From the NCBI GenBank assembly GCA_002498385.1, contig DAHH01000002.1:66586-109202 (forward strand): a stretch of DNA of 42,617 nt. The letters run 5' to 3'. How positions within the stretch are numbered: the stretch's first letter is position 1; every line of letters begins with the position of its first letter. Positions 24,959 through 33,864 of this stretch are shown in pieces. This stretch comes from Methanobacterium sp. UBA410. Its GTDB lineage: Archaea > Methanobacteriota > Methanobacteria > Methanobacteriales > Methanobacteriaceae. A model generated the notes under the pieces. That model was not told the DNA's origin. It made no database searches and was given only the letters and a program-made list of their open reading frames with translations. The position numbers and the translations under genes are program-made.

Positions 24959-26170
24959 TCAGATCAAACAATTTCCAAACTTCAGAATTCGTTTACCAAT
25001 TCGTTCAGTGTCAAGGGAGTAAAGCTCTAATCCTGGTATTACAACCCTCACAACAGGGATCTGAATTTCAGGGCGGGTTAGATCTGCATAGAAAACATCG
25101 TGGAAACCGCAGTTTCCAAGGAGTTTAAGGGAGGTTTTTATATCCTCTTTAAAAGATTTTCCTGACCTATCTTTAATATCTGCAATATTTACTTCCATCT
25201 CAGATTCTCCGAACCAGTGCCTGTTGATGCGTTTCATACGTTCGTATCCTGCCCTTCGCATGAACACTGCGCGAACTGTGTCCTCCCTCGTGCCATGAAT
25301 CTGGGTTGCTCTGCTCTGTGCCACTTCTGTAAGTGCTCTTATTGCAGCTATCTCAGGATCAAGGTGAGTTCCAACTCCTAAAGTTAAAAGAGCAGGATCT
25401 TTAAGTACTGGGTCATCTGAAACTGCTGCTATGGTTGTGATCTTAATATCAGCGGTTAGATCTACAAGCTTCACGTTAACTCCCGCATCACTGAATTTGG
25501 TGAGTATGCCACTTATTATTTGATTTTCAGTGCCTTTGCAGTTCACTTCTGGCATGGAGCTGCGTTTGGCCTCGAATATGCTCCATGCATCCCTTTCCAC
25601 AACTTCCATAATGCCGTGAAAAACAGCTTCCTCCACCCTGTTTCCAGATGCAAGGCCATTCGTGTTGGATTTAAAAAGGCTAATGCCATCTATTGGGTTA
25701 AAGGGGTGGTAAACTGAATTTGCAGGCATTAAATACTCATTTTCATCCTTTAAATTTATGGTACTTACCCAGTCGAGCTTGGATTTTTCATGATCCCCAC
25801 ATGAATTTGGAAGTATCAATGATTCTGGATCTACACATCCATCCATTTCATCAAAGGCCCCGGAGATAACCTGTTGTTTGTCGTTTTTTTGCAGCTCTGC
25901 TGAATACCTTTCAAGGGACTCCATCATTGCAGATGCTTTAGCCTGAGCTTTTGTAGCTCCTTTACCTGCATACACACTTACAGCACCTTCTGCAGCAGAA
26001 GGACGTATTGCGGAGTAGACTGGTATGCCCAAACGATCTAAATGGGTTATTTCAGCTATTCTTGTAACTCCTGCTGTTTTTAATTTACCCGAAACGTTTT
26101 TTATGGTACTTTCCGGAGATATGGACCTGTGTGTGCATCCAAAATATTTTATTGGAACTTCCTGGAACAT
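24959..26170 (-). CDS. ycaO: YcaO protein, methanogenesis marker 1 (McrA thioglycine synthesis)
   Basis: A 403-residue YcaO-domain protein. YcaO enzymes use ATP to activate a backbone amide; the methanogen type makes the thioglycine in the active site of methyl-coenzyme M reductase subunit A. Visible markers are RPSAAEGAVSVYAGKGAT (about 60-75), KASAMMESLERYSAE (ATP-binding Glu residues), GIMEVVERDAWSIFEAKRS, and ALTEVAQSRATQIHG. GTGAT sits 4 nt before the ATG at 26170; an upstream in-frame GTG at 26179 overlaps that site. No tfuA gene lies next to it in this window, although YcaO and TfuA are often adjacent. Confidence 0.9.
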   Translation of the reverse strand: MFQEVPIKYFGCTHRSISPESTIKNVSGKLKTAGVTRIAEITHLDRLGIPVYSAIRPSAAEGAVSVYAGKGATKAQAKASAMMESLERYSAELQKNDKQQVISGAFDEMDGCVDPESLILPNSCGDHEKSKLDWVSTINLKDENEYLMPANSVYHPFNPIDGISLFKSNTNGLASGNRVEEAVFHGIMEVVERDAWSIFEAKRSSMPEVNCKGTENQIISGILTKFSDAGVNVKLVDLTADIKITTIAAVSDDPVLKDPALLTLGVGTHLDPEIAAIRALTEVAQSRATQIHGTREDTVRAVFMRRAGYERMKRINRHWFGESEMEVNIADIKDRSGKSFKEDIKTSLKLLGNCGFHDVFYADLTRPEIQIPVVRVVIPGLELYSLDTERIGKRILKFGNCLI

Positions 26171-26333
26171 TGAAATCACTTGAAGTTTTTTTCATGGATT
26201 TTTTTAATTTTTTTATTGTATAAATTTTAGCTTTAACTTAGTTTCAGTTTTTTAAGTTTCAACTCTCAATTTCAGACTCATTTACAGTTTCACCTGTTCC
26301 TATTCATGAAAAAATAATTAATTCCTGTTACAT

Positions 26334-26921
26334 TCACAGACCAAGCATGGATTTTACAGTTAAAACAAGGGCAACAACTGTTGTTATTCCCCATATGATG
26401 GGGTTCCATTTTAGAACCTTTGTACCGTCCAGTATACTTATGGGTATTAAGTTGAAAAATGCAAATAAGCTGTTAACTGCAAATCCAAAGGTGGCTATCA
26501 TTTTAAGTAATGGGGAAAATGTTGAGATTGGCATTAACATTAGGAAGAACAGAGCAAGGATTATGTTTGTAAGTGGGCCTGCAAGAGATATTTTTCCGTT
26601 TTCTTCCTTTGTAATGTAGTCTCCCTGAATGTAAACTGCTCCTGGAGCTGCAAATACAAAACCGAACATAGTTGTGATAATTGCCAGTATCAATCCTTCA
26701 ACCCACATCTTGAACTCTGCCTGAAAGCCGTACCTTATTGCAACGAATTTGTGGGCCAGCTCGTGCAGAACAAATCCAACGCCGACAGTGAGGAAAGTTA
26801 CGGGGATTAAGCTTACTAAAACGTTTATTTTGCCCCCACTGAATAGATAAGCAAATATAACTGCTATAACTGTCATGGAAATGAATATGTCCCTGATTTC
26901 CTTGGCTGTGAATCCTACCAT
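26334..26921 (-). CDS. Site-2-protease-like membrane metallopeptidase (M50)
   Basis: A 195-residue membrane protein with about five hydrophobic segments. The zinc motif HELAHKF (about residue 49-53) lies in a membrane helix and the second motif, NLIPISILDGTKV (about residue 157, third zinc ligand Asp), lies in a C-terminal one, as in site-2 proteases that cut substrates inside the membrane. It lacks PDZ and CBS domains, so it is a minimal member. The substrate is unknown. It has a weak ribosome-binding site (AGGT 10 nt before the ATG) and no operon partner. Confidence 0.85.
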   Translation of the reverse strand: MVGFTAKEIRDIFISMTVIAVIFAYLFSGGKINVLVSLIPVTFLTVGVGFVLHELAHKFVAIRYGFQAEFKMWVEGLILAIITTMFGFVFAAPGAVYIQGDYITKEENGKISLAGPLTNIILALFFLMLMPISTFSPLLKMIATFGFAVNSLFAFFNLIPISILDGTKVLKWNPIIWGITTVVALVLTVKSMLGL

Positions 26922-27341
26922 AATTTAAGAACCTATCTCTCTACATATAATAATTTGCATTTTTATAATTTCCATTTCAATATCAGGAATATCCAGTATC
27001 ATAAATACAATATCTGTTTTCCCTTCCAATTTATAGGGAAAAGTTCGTTGAAGAACTTATTGTATAATTTTTATATGAATAAAGGGAAGCTCATTGAAGG
27101 AACTTTTTATACTCATAAAATTTTATGCCTGCAAATGATTTTTGCAAATGATTTTCAGTCTGTGGTTCCATGGCATTGAAAATTTAGAAAAAAGCTTTTT
27201 ACTTGGACTGATTTTATAAAGTGCAAATTACATAATAGAAAGCATAAAATTAAGAGAATTACATAAAATTAAGTAGAATTAGGTTTAAGAAATTATCTAA
27301 GGTTTATATATGGTTCTCTTATATTATCCTTGGTGAAAGAG
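26922..27341. other. Intergenic region between divergent genes
   Basis: A 420-bp AT-rich stretch carrying the promoters of the S2P-like gene (minus) and the HIT gene (plus). The plus TATA box is at 27302-27311. An imperfect duplication of about 40 bp (around 27040-27080 and 27082-27120, sharing GGGAA...TTGAAG.AACTT) is visible. The short open frames here have no coding signs. Confidence 0.5.
27302..27311 (+). promoter_or_regulatory. TATA box of the HIT-family gene
   Basis: GTTTATATAT, centred 35 bp before the chosen ATG at 27342. A transcript starting about 25 bp downstream (near 27332) would retain the GGTGA ribosome-binding site at 27332-27336. Confidence 0.5.
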
Positions 27342-27794
27342 ATGGCAACTAAATGTGAATACTGTCAAATGGAAGGCGGCTACGGTGATCTCATTTTTGA
27401 AACAGATCACTGGATGGTTTTTCTTGCCCCAAGCCAACGTTACCTTGGAACATGTGTTGTTGCCCTTAAAAGTCAACGCAAAAATCTATCCGAGCTTGAA
27501 GATAGTGAATGGATGGACTTTGTAGAAATTGTGAGAAAGCTGGAGCTTACAATGGACAGATCGTTTAAACCAACACTTTACAATTGGAGCTGTTTTAAAA
27601 ATGCAACTTTCAGGAACCAAAAACCAAATCCTGAGATTCACTGGCATTTCATACCCCGATACAGAAATAAAATCAAATTTAGGGGAACCTTGTTTGAAGA
27701 TCCGGATTTTGGGTACATTCCACAGCCTGTTGAAAAAAGGTTACCTAAAAACCTTATGAAGAGCATTATGACAGTAATTAAACAGAATTTATAG
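27342..27794 (+). CDS. HIT-family nucleotide-binding protein
   Basis: A 150-residue histidine-triad-type protein, a family of nucleotide hydrolases and transferases. An N-terminal CEYC is followed by the HIT core; the signature reads PEIHWHFIPRYR near residue 101. Aligned to HxHxHxx, the first histidine is glutamate while the central (nucleophile) and third histidines are kept. The substrate is unknown. TTG (27330) and GTG (27333) are also in frame, but GGTGA at 27332-27336 lies 5 nt before the ATG at 27342, which decides the start. Monocistronic. Confidence 0.85.
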   Translation: MATKCEYCQMEGGYGDLIFETDHWMVFLAPSQRYLGTCVVALKSQRKNLSELEDSEWMDFVEIVRKLELTMDRSFKPTLYNWSCFKNATFRNQKPNPEIHWHFIPRYRNKIKFRGTLFEDPDFGYIPQPVEKRLPKNLMKSIMTVIKQNL

Positions 27795-28008
27795 TATAAT
27801 AGCTTAATACTGAATATTCACGTTTAATTTTTCTTTTCATCTATAACATACGATCTGGAAGTACTGGTAAAGTTTTAAACTAGGCATGCCAGGATCGTAG
27901 TTAAACAGCATCTTAGTCGAGTTATTAAGATAAATAAATTAAATTAAAATGAAACACAATATTACAATGTAAATCTTTAAAAATTGATTAAACAACAGAG
28001 ATGATTCC

Positions 28009-29010
28009 ATGTCCAAAGACAGAGTTAACAGGATAATCAGCAGGATGCACGAGGAAAATTTGGACTCCATCCTGGTACTTGAACCCCAGAACATAAGCTA
28101 CGTAACAGGTTTCAATCCTTCAAGCTTTTCAATACTGATACTAAAGGACGAACCCATATTATTCACATCTAAATTAGATATTGATGATGCTTCTAAAGTT
28201 TCGATGGTCCAGGTTGAACCTTTCGAATCTTTAAAGGATATAAAAGAAAAATTAGGGGGAAATGTTGGAATAGAAGGTTCAATGACTGTTAAAACGTATA
28301 AAAAGCTTTCAAATAATTTTAAAACTCAAATAACAGATATTATAGAAAAATCAAGGATGATCAAATCTGGAGATGAAGTGAAAAATATTGAATCTGCACT
28401 TAAAATAGCTGAAAGCTCAATATTGGAACTTGAATTTTCAGGAACTGAAAACGATATTGCTGCACAGCTTGAATACAACATGCGGGTTAAGGGGTCCACA
28501 AAACCTTCATTTGACACTATAGTTGCATCAGGCCAGAGATCAAGCATTCCTCACGCCACTGTAACATCAAAACCAGTTGAAAGTCCCATTGTAATTGATT
28601 GGGGTGCAGTTTACAACAACTACTGCTCAGACACCACAAGAACCGTTATTGAAACTGATGAACAGGAAGAAATATTTGACATAGTGGTTGAAGCTCATGA
28701 TGAAGCGTTAAAAGCAATAAAACCCGGTGTTCTTACAGCAGATGTTGATAAAGCTGCAAGGGATGTTATAACAGAACATGGGTATGGTGATAGCTACATA
28801 CACTCAACTGGCCATGGTGTGGGTGTTGAAATACATGAAGGACCTAATTTATCCATAAAAAGCAAGGAAACCCTTGAAAAAAATATGGTTGTCACGGTTG
28901 AGCCTGGAATCTACCTTGAAGGCAACTTTGGGGTGCGTTTTGAGGACATGGTTCTGGTAAAAAGCAGGGGAAAAGTTTTAAACAGGATGAAAAAGAAATT
29001 GACCTTTTAA
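28009..29010 (+). CDS. pepQ: M24-family aminopeptidase (Xaa-Pro dipeptidase-like)
   Basis: A 333-residue metallopeptidase of the pita-bread fold. Residues 1-120 are the creatinase-like N-terminal domain; residues 125-333 hold the five metal ligands: two Asp in VIDWGAVYNNYCSDTTRT, the His in HSTGHGVGVEIHEGP, and two Glu in VTVEPGIYLEGNFGVRFED. It should release N-terminal residues next to proline, cytoplasmic. Length is typical of archaeal PepQ/Xaa-Pro aminopeptidases. Monocistronic, followed by a T-rich stretch. Confidence 0.9.
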   Translation: MSKDRVNRIISRMHEENLDSILVLEPQNISYVTGFNPSSFSILILKDEPILFTSKLDIDDASKVSMVQVEPFESLKDIKEKLGGNVGIEGSMTVKTYKKLSNNFKTQITDIIEKSRMIKSGDEVKNIESALKIAESSILELEFSGTENDIAAQLEYNMRVKGSTKPSFDTIVASGQRSSIPHATVTSKPVESPIVIDWGAVYNNYCSDTTRTVIETDEQEEIFDIVVEAHDEALKAIKPGVLTADVDKAARDVITEHGYGDSYIHSTGHGVGVEIHEGPNLSIKSKETLEKNMVVTVEPGIYLEGNFGVRFEDMVLVKSRGKVLNRMKKKLTF

Positions 29011-29373
29011 AAGAGTTTAACGCGTTGTTAATGTTACTTTTTAAACGCTCTTTACTTTTTTTAACCTTTTACTTTTAATTTTTTTTAATTTTCTAACACT
29101 TTAACAGTTTTTCTAGTTTTTTAGTACTTTTAGTACCATTTTTTTAATAACATTTTTTTCGTATTGGTTTACATTTAAGATTTTTTTCATTGAAATTTTA
29201 ATGGACTTTTTTTAATGGACTTTTTTTGCTCAAGCTATGATTCGGTTACAAGTTCTGTAAAAATCATCAGTGTATGTGAACTTCTAAGTGGATACACCAA
29301 TAAATATATAATAAAAGTCCAAAGTAACTATATTAATATATCAAAACCTATTAGAAATATTATTGGTGAAAAA
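29011..29373. other. T-rich intergenic region
   Basis: A 363-bp stretch between two plus-strand genes. The first 90 bp hold successive T runs that look like an archaeal terminator. A 14-bp tandem duplication (ATGGACTTTTTTTA) lies near 29201-29228. The AT-rich stretch AATAAATATATAATAAA near 29300 is the likely promoter of the pilus genes. An open frame reaching back to 29215 is not needed. Confidence 0.5.
29035..29095 (+). terminator. Poly-T terminator after the M24 peptidase
   Basis: At least five runs of four or more T within 60 bp, starting about 25 bp after the stop codon, with no stable hairpin needed. Archaeal RNA polymerase terminates on such T-rich non-template tracts. Assigned from composition and position. 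Confidence 0.5.
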
Positions 29374-30306
29374 ATGGCAATTATACCTCCTGCATTGTCG
29401 CCCATATCAACAAGTCTTGACAAAATGTTGCCTGATAAGTATCTAGTCCGTATTCAGGAAACTCTGATAAGGGCTGGTATGTATGTTAAGGCCTCAGATA
29501 TTATAACCCTTGTACTTGTTTCAAGTATTATGTTAGGCCTAATTGCAATGCTTGTTTTTGTTTTACTTGGAATAAATCCTCTCATTGGGCTTTTAATCGG
29601 ACTTTTAACACCTTTGCTAATTATAGCAGGCTGGCTTTTCATTTCAATGGAACGCAGGGTTGATGCAGTGGAAATGGCCACACCTGATTTCTTAAGGCAA
29701 ATTGCATCTCTTTTAAGGGCAGGAACTGGTGTTGAAACAGCCATGGAAGATATTTCAAAACATGGTAAAGGTCCACTGAACGATGAACTCAAACGGGCTG
29801 TAATCGAAATAAAAATAGGCAGCACATTTGATGAAGCACTTCTCTCCATGGGGGAACGTTTGAAATCCCAAAATTTGGATAGAACCTTTAGAATAATACT
29901 TGAAGGTAGAAGAGTTGGAGGAAGTTTAGCTGAGGTTTTAGAAACTGTTGCAGAAGATTTAAGGGCTGTACTGAGTTTAAAACGTGAAAGAAAGGCTAAT
30001 GTGATGATGTCTGTAATGTTCCTCATAATTGCAGCCATAATTGCAGCCCCATTTGCACTGGGAATGATAGTGACCTACTCCACGTTCATAGCATCTGTAG
30101 GTACTGCAAGCCCACTCACAGATGCTGCAACAACGGGTGCAGGCGGTTACATAATAATACACTCTGCAATAGTGGGCATTCTAATTGGTATCATTCTCTA
30201 CGGAAACCCAAAGAAAGGAGTGAAATTCACAATTCCACTCGTGCTGCTGTCTTACGGAATATTTTACATCATAAAAACATTTGGACCTTCATTATTAGGA
30301 TTTTAA
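29374..30306 (+). CDS. TadC-like pilus membrane protein (second copy type)
   Basis: A 310-residue type II secretion F-family protein. Hydrophobic segments lie at about 48-93 (two helices), then the cytoplasmic T2SSF domain (about 100-205, with SLLRAGTGVETAMEDIS and EGRRVGGSLAEVL), then four more helices from about 212 to the end. GGTGA lies 4 nt before the ATG at 29374. It is 13 bp upstream of a pilin gene, so the two form an operon. No assembly ATPase is adjacent; the TadA-like protein at 15282-16895 could serve. It lacks the charged N-terminus of the TadC-like protein at 14109. Confidence 0.86.
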   Translation: MAIIPPALSPISTSLDKMLPDKYLVRIQETLIRAGMYVKASDIITLVLVSSIMLGLIAMLVFVLLGINPLIGLLIGLLTPLLIIAGWLFISMERRVDAVEMATPDFLRQIASLLRAGTGVETAMEDISKHGKGPLNDELKRAVIEIKIGSTFDEALLSMGERLKSQNLDRTFRIILEGRRVGGSLAEVLETVAEDLRAVLSLKRERKANVMMSVMFLIIAAIIAAPFALGMIVTYSTFIASVGTASPLTDAATTGAGGYIIIHSAIVGILIGIILYGNPKKGVKFTIPLVLLSYGIFYIIKTFGPSLLGF

Positions 30307-30319
30307 TCGTGGTGTTAGC

Positions 30320-30517
30320 ATGTTTGAAGTGTTGGAAGATGAATCTGGGCAAACATCGGCAGAACTCCTGCTGGTAATTGGAGGCATGATAGTAATCGCA
30401 ATTTTCATGCTTTTGATGTACAAAAACTACGTTACAGGACTTGGAAACGAGGTAAACAACACAGATGCCAAGGATCTTTCAAACAAGATCAGCAAGCTCA
30501 AGGATGATTTCACCTAA
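30320..30517 (+). CDS. Class III signal peptide pilin-like protein
   Basis: A 65-residue protein. A short charged leader (MFEVLEDES) ends in GQTSAELLLVIGGMIVIAIF, matching the archaeal class III signal peptide pattern (Q.S.E followed by a hydrophobic helix) cut by the EppA-type prepilin peptidase. The helix would form the filament core; the remaining 35 residues are a small polar head. It follows the TadC-like gene by 13 bp. It is probably a structural or minor pilin of a surface fibre; the leader ends without any conserved cysteine. Confidence 0.85.
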   Translation: MFEVLEDESGQTSAELLLVIGGMIVIAIFMLLMYKNYVTGLGNEVNNTDAKDLSNKISKLKDDFT

Positions 30518-30641
30518 AACATGAATTCATTTAATGAGTATCCACTCAAACATTCATTTTTTTCAATGGGGATTTTAAAAGCCCAATATGAAGGATCAAC
30601 ACAGTTCTGATTATTTAAACTTGTTTTTTGGGGGATTTAAC

Positions 30642-32045
30642 ATGGAAATGTTAATAAACGGGAATTTGGTGGACAAAGATGAAAAGATAGACGTAAATAA
30701 CCCTGCAAACTCTAGAGTTATTGATACAGTGCCTCAGGGGAGCCGTGAGGATGTAAAAAATGCAATTATGGCTGCAAACAGATCTAAAAAGATTCTACAG
30801 GAGATGTCAGCTCGCAAAATATCCAGAATACTTTACGATATTTATGAAGATGTTTTAATGTCTTCAGACGATCTTGCAGAGCTTATAACACTGGAAACTG
30901 GAAAAACAATCAGAGACTCACGTGGAGAGATGAAAAGATCTGCCCTGACAATACAGCTGGCAGCAGAAGAAGCAAAACGAATATATGGTGAAACAGTTCC
31001 AATGGATGCAGGTATAGGTGGAAGAACTGCACTGGGCTTTACAATAAAAATTCCACTTGGTGTTGTGGGTGCTATAACACCATTCAATTATCCTGTTAAC
31101 CTTGCAATCCACAAAATTGCACCTGCAATTGCAGCAAAGAACGCAGTAGTTTTCAAACCATCCCAGAAGGCCCCTCTTGCCGCCCTGAAACTTGCACAGA
31201 TCATGGACAGCCACCTGCCCAATGGGGTTCTTAACGCGGTTACAGGAAAGGGAAGCGTTGTAGGAGATGAACTGGTAACAAACAACCTTTTGGATAAAAT
31301 ATCATTTACAGGGAGCATCCCAACAGGCGTTTCAATATCAAAAAAGGCAGGAATGAAGAAGTTGACCATGGAACTTGGTGGCAACGACCCTTTAATAGTT
31401 CTTGATGATGCAAATATTGAAAAAGCAGTTGCAGCCGCAGTGAAGGGAGCTTACATGAATGCTGGTCAGGTCTGCATAGGTGTGAAACGCATAATTCTCC
31501 AGGAAGGTATTGCAGATGAATTCATAGATAGGTTCGTTGAACAAACAGAAAAACTGAAGGTTGGAGATCCAATGAGTCCTGAGACAGACGTAGGACCACT
31601 TATAGATGAAGAAGCAGCTTTAAAAATTGAAAAAACCATTGAAGAAGCTTCAAATCAGGGCGCCACCATATTATGCGGTGGAAAGCGCAAAGGTGCATTT
31701 TATGCTCCAACTGTGCTTGAAAATATTAACTCCCGGATGAAAATTGTACAGGAAGAAACATTTGGGCCCGTTGCACCATTAATAACTGTTAAAGATCTTG
31801 ATGAGGCAATTGCAGTTGCGAATGATACCAAATATGGTTTGCAGGCAGGTTTGTTCACAGACAGTATGAAAAACGCTTTAAAAGCTATAAAACTTATAGA
31901 ATCCGGTGGAGTGATGATAAACAGACAACCAACCTTCCGCACGGATAACATGCCCTTCGGTGGTTTTAAAATGAGTGGAATGGGTAAAGAAGGGGTTAAA
32001 TATGCTGTTGAAGATATGACCCGAACCAAGCTGGTCGTTTTTTAA
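30642..32045 (+). CDS. cofA: Aldehyde dehydrogenase family protein, probable lactaldehyde dehydrogenase
   Basis: A 467-residue NAD(P)-dependent aldehyde dehydrogenase. Landmarks are the general-base glutamate in LTMELGGNDPLIVL (about 248), the catalytic cysteine in NAGQVCIGVKR (about 283), and EETFGPVAPL (about 370). In Methanobacteriales the single enzyme of this type is generally assigned as lactaldehyde dehydrogenase (CofA) for the lactate part of coenzyme F420; non-phosphorylating glyceraldehyde-3-phosphate dehydrogenase is the alternative. A GGGGGAT site lies 5 nt before the ATG at 30642, so the frame upstream of it is not used. Monocistronic, followed by a tandem repeat. Confidence 0.75.
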   Translation: MEMLINGNLVDKDEKIDVNNPANSRVIDTVPQGSREDVKNAIMAANRSKKILQEMSARKISRILYDIYEDVLMSSDDLAELITLETGKTIRDSRGEMKRSALTIQLAAEEAKRIYGETVPMDAGIGGRTALGFTIKIPLGVVGAITPFNYPVNLAIHKIAPAIAAKNAVVFKPSQKAPLAALKLAQIMDSHLPNGVLNAVTGKGSVVGDELVTNNLLDKISFTGSIPTGVSISKKAGMKKLTMELGGNDPLIVLDDANIEKAVAAAVKGAYMNAGQVCIGVKRIILQEGIADEFIDRFVEQTEKLKVGDPMSPETDVGPLIDEEAALKIEKTIEEASNQGATILCGGKRKGAFYAPTVLENINSRMKIVQEETFGPVAPLITVKDLDEAIAVANDTKYGLQAGLFTDSMKNALKAIKLIESGGVMINRQPTFRTDNMPFGGFKMSGMGKEGVKYAVEDMTRTKLVVF

Positions 32046-32087
32046 GATATTGATATTCAATAATTATTAATTGAAAATTAGACCAGA

Positions 32088-32178
32088 AATTAGATTTAAA
32101 GATTAGATTTAAAGATTAGATTTAAAGATTAGATTTAAAGATTAGATTTAAAGATTAGATTTAAAGATTAGATTTAAA
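32088..32178. repeat. 13-bp tandem repeat, seven copies
   Basis: Seven contiguous copies of GATTAGATTTAAA from 32088 to 32178; the first has A for G, the others are perfect. There are no spacers. It lies between convergent genes (CofA-like, plus; tRNA-binding protein, minus), so outside both coding regions and promoters. The copy number is likely to vary between strains. Confidence 0.98.
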
Positions 32179-32292
32179 TTAAAAATTAGGTTTAAATTAA
32201 AACTAGCAAAGAAACTAGCTTTAATTAAGAATAATTAGGAAACTTTAAATTTTTAGTTTTAAATTTTTAAAACTTACTTTAAAAACTTTTTT

Positions 32293-33015
32293 TTACTTTA
32301 AAAACTCTTCAACCAAGCTTCTGGTTTTGTTGAGGGCTTCAAGTGGAAATCCATGTGGAAGGCCACCTAATTCTCCTTCAACATCCTTTAAAACAGTGTT
32401 GTCCACTCCAAGGAACATTCCCTCGCTTGTGATTCCCATGAAGTTTGCTGGTGGTAGCAGTGCAACGCCTACATTGTTACCTTCCTTGACTTTCATATCG
32501 TTGGTAACGACAGTTGCAGCCCGATCACCTAGATTCACATTACATACAAGAAGTTTGTCAGCGTTTGGGTGTTTCATCAGACTCACAACCTCCCCCTTCT
32601 TGATGTCAACGCCAATGATTGGATCATCCACCTTTCCCAGTAGAAGGCGCCTGTCCATGCATGAAATAGTGTTCAGGGAAAATTTGATCTTGGATATGGA
32701 ATCTTTGAGTTTTTCCTTCTCCTCCTTATTTACAAGTTTTAAAAATTCTCTTTCCCAGCCTTTACCTCCAAGAGCATCAGTTATATCCTGGGCTTTATTT
32801 TTTAAGTCTTTCACCTGGGAAGATCTGGCCATATCTTCAGGTTCCATGTAAGAGTAGTAGAGTTCCTGTATCTCAGGGATCATCTTCCTTGCAGCATTCA
32901 AACACTTTCTTTTATCCCAAACTCCCCTTAAATTTGCTCCTCCGGCCGTTCTTATGAATAGATCAACAGATTTTTCTGCAACTTGCAGTCTGTAATCTTT
33001 ACTTGTATCCCACAT
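32293..33015 (-). CDS. tRNA-binding (EMAP II/MetRS-beta type) domain protein
   Basis: A 240-residue protein. Residues about 125-235 are an OB-fold tRNA-binding domain (MKHPNADKLLVCNVNLGD near 147, then GVALLPPANFMGITSEGMFL). The N-terminal half is helical and lacks catalytic motifs of an aminoacyl-tRNA synthetase. Such stand-alone proteins bind tRNA structure and may assist synthetases. AGGTGA lies 6 nt before the ATG. It is divergent from the PRC-barrel gene and convergent with the CofA-like gene. The specific tRNA is unknown. Confidence 0.8.
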   Translation of the reverse strand: MWDTSKDYRLQVAEKSVDLFIRTAGGANLRGVWDKRKCLNAARKMIPEIQELYYSYMEPEDMARSSQVKDLKNKAQDITDALGGKGWEREFLKLVNKEEKEKLKDSISKIKFSLNTISCMDRRLLLGKVDDPIIGVDIKKGEVVSLMKHPNADKLLVCNVNLGDRAATVVTNDMKVKEGNNVGVALLPPANFMGITSEGMFLGVDNTVLKDVEGELGGLPHGFPLEALNKTRSLVEEFLK

Positions 33016-33523
33016 TTATTTTCACCTTTTTTTATGAATTTAAAACCTTTTTTATGAATTTGGAGTGTTGTTATTAGTTTTTTAGTACAAACACGTTTAA
33101 ATGCACCCTAACATAAGATTTAAGTGCATTTTAACTTAATTTTTTTAAATTAGACTTTTTAAATTAAGTACTTGAATCATGAAATTTTAGCTTTTACACA
33201 AAAAATTAGCTTTTACATTAATTCTTATACTTTTCAACATCATTAATATGGTTTCAACATCATTAATATGGTGGTGATGGATTTAAAACTTTCATGGGAC
33301 TTTCCTGAAAAGGATTCTATTCTATTGAAATGTATCTTTTCCATTTTTTCAGGCCCCTTTTGAACACGTTTTTTTTACACTTTCTTTTTTAGCTGCGTAA
33401 AATTTAAGTATCTGGATGTTTTTAATTCTATATCAGGTTAGTTATCTTATTAATCTAAAAAATGGATGTTTAAGGACAACCTTCTTTAACTAGAAGTGTC
33501 AAAGTAGAGTGTAGGTGGTATTA
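33016..33523. other. Intergenic region between divergent genes
   Basis: A 508-bp AT-rich stretch between the tRNA-binding protein (minus) and the PRC-barrel gene (plus), so it should hold both promoters. It contains a perfect 20-bp tandem duplication at 33232-33271 and an imperfect one around 33024-33062 (two copies of a TTTTTTATGAATTT core). No gene or RNA is recognised, and this is the longest gene-free stretch without a mobile element. Confidence 0.55.
33232..33271. repeat. 20-bp perfect tandem duplication
   Basis: TTTCAACATCATTAATATGG occurs at 33232-33251 and 33252-33271 without spacer. It lies about 250 bp upstream of the PRC-barrel gene start in a gene-free region. Confidence 0.97.
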
Positions 33524-33847
33524 ATGGTGGAGTTATCAAGCCTGTACGATCTGGATGTATACACAACGCGAGGTAAGTACGTTGGAAGGATTCAGGATGT
33601 TGTATTGAACATAAAAAAAGGCAGAGTTTCGATTTTAAAAACCCTAGCTATAAAACCTGATAAAAAGAGTGTTGGAATAAAAGACGTTATAAAAACAAGT
33701 ATACGAATAGTGCCTGAGGGAGATGAAATCAGACCTCTTAAAGAGGAGGGTACTATAGATATATCTTACGATAGGGTTCAAGCTGTAGGGGATATTCTTT
33801 TAATAAGCCCTGAAATAACAGAGGCTCCAGTAATTCAACAACATTAA
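33524..33847 (+). CDS. PRC-barrel domain protein
   Basis: A 107-residue small beta-barrel protein: residues 1-80 match the PRC-barrel (SSLYDLDVYTTRGKYVGRIQ, then a turn and VVLNIKKGRVSIL). PRC-barrels occur in photosynthetic reaction centre H subunits and ribosome maturation factor RimM, and stand-alone archaeal copies are of unknown role (proposed in RNA processing or cell division). GTG at 33515 is in frame, but GGTG 6 nt before the ATG at 33524 favours the latter. It is 17 bp upstream of the aspartate dehydrogenase gene, so cotranscribed. Confidence 0.85.
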   Translation: MVELSSLYDLDVYTTRGKYVGRIQDVVLNIKKGRVSILKTLAIKPDKKSVGIKDVIKTSIRIVPEGDEIRPLKEEGTIDISYDRVQAVGDILLISPEITEAPVIQQH

Positions 33848-33864
33848 ACACAGGGAAGAGTAAA

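Noticed and set aside
26955..27179. 74-codon frame on the plus strand
   Set aside because: AT-rich promoter region between divergent genes; Phe/Tyr/Ile/Asn-rich product without recognisable pattern or start signals.
30588..30641. Upstream start of the CofA-like protein
   Set aside because: GGGGGAT lies at the right distance from the ATG at 30642, and aldehyde dehydrogenases of this type begin at that point.
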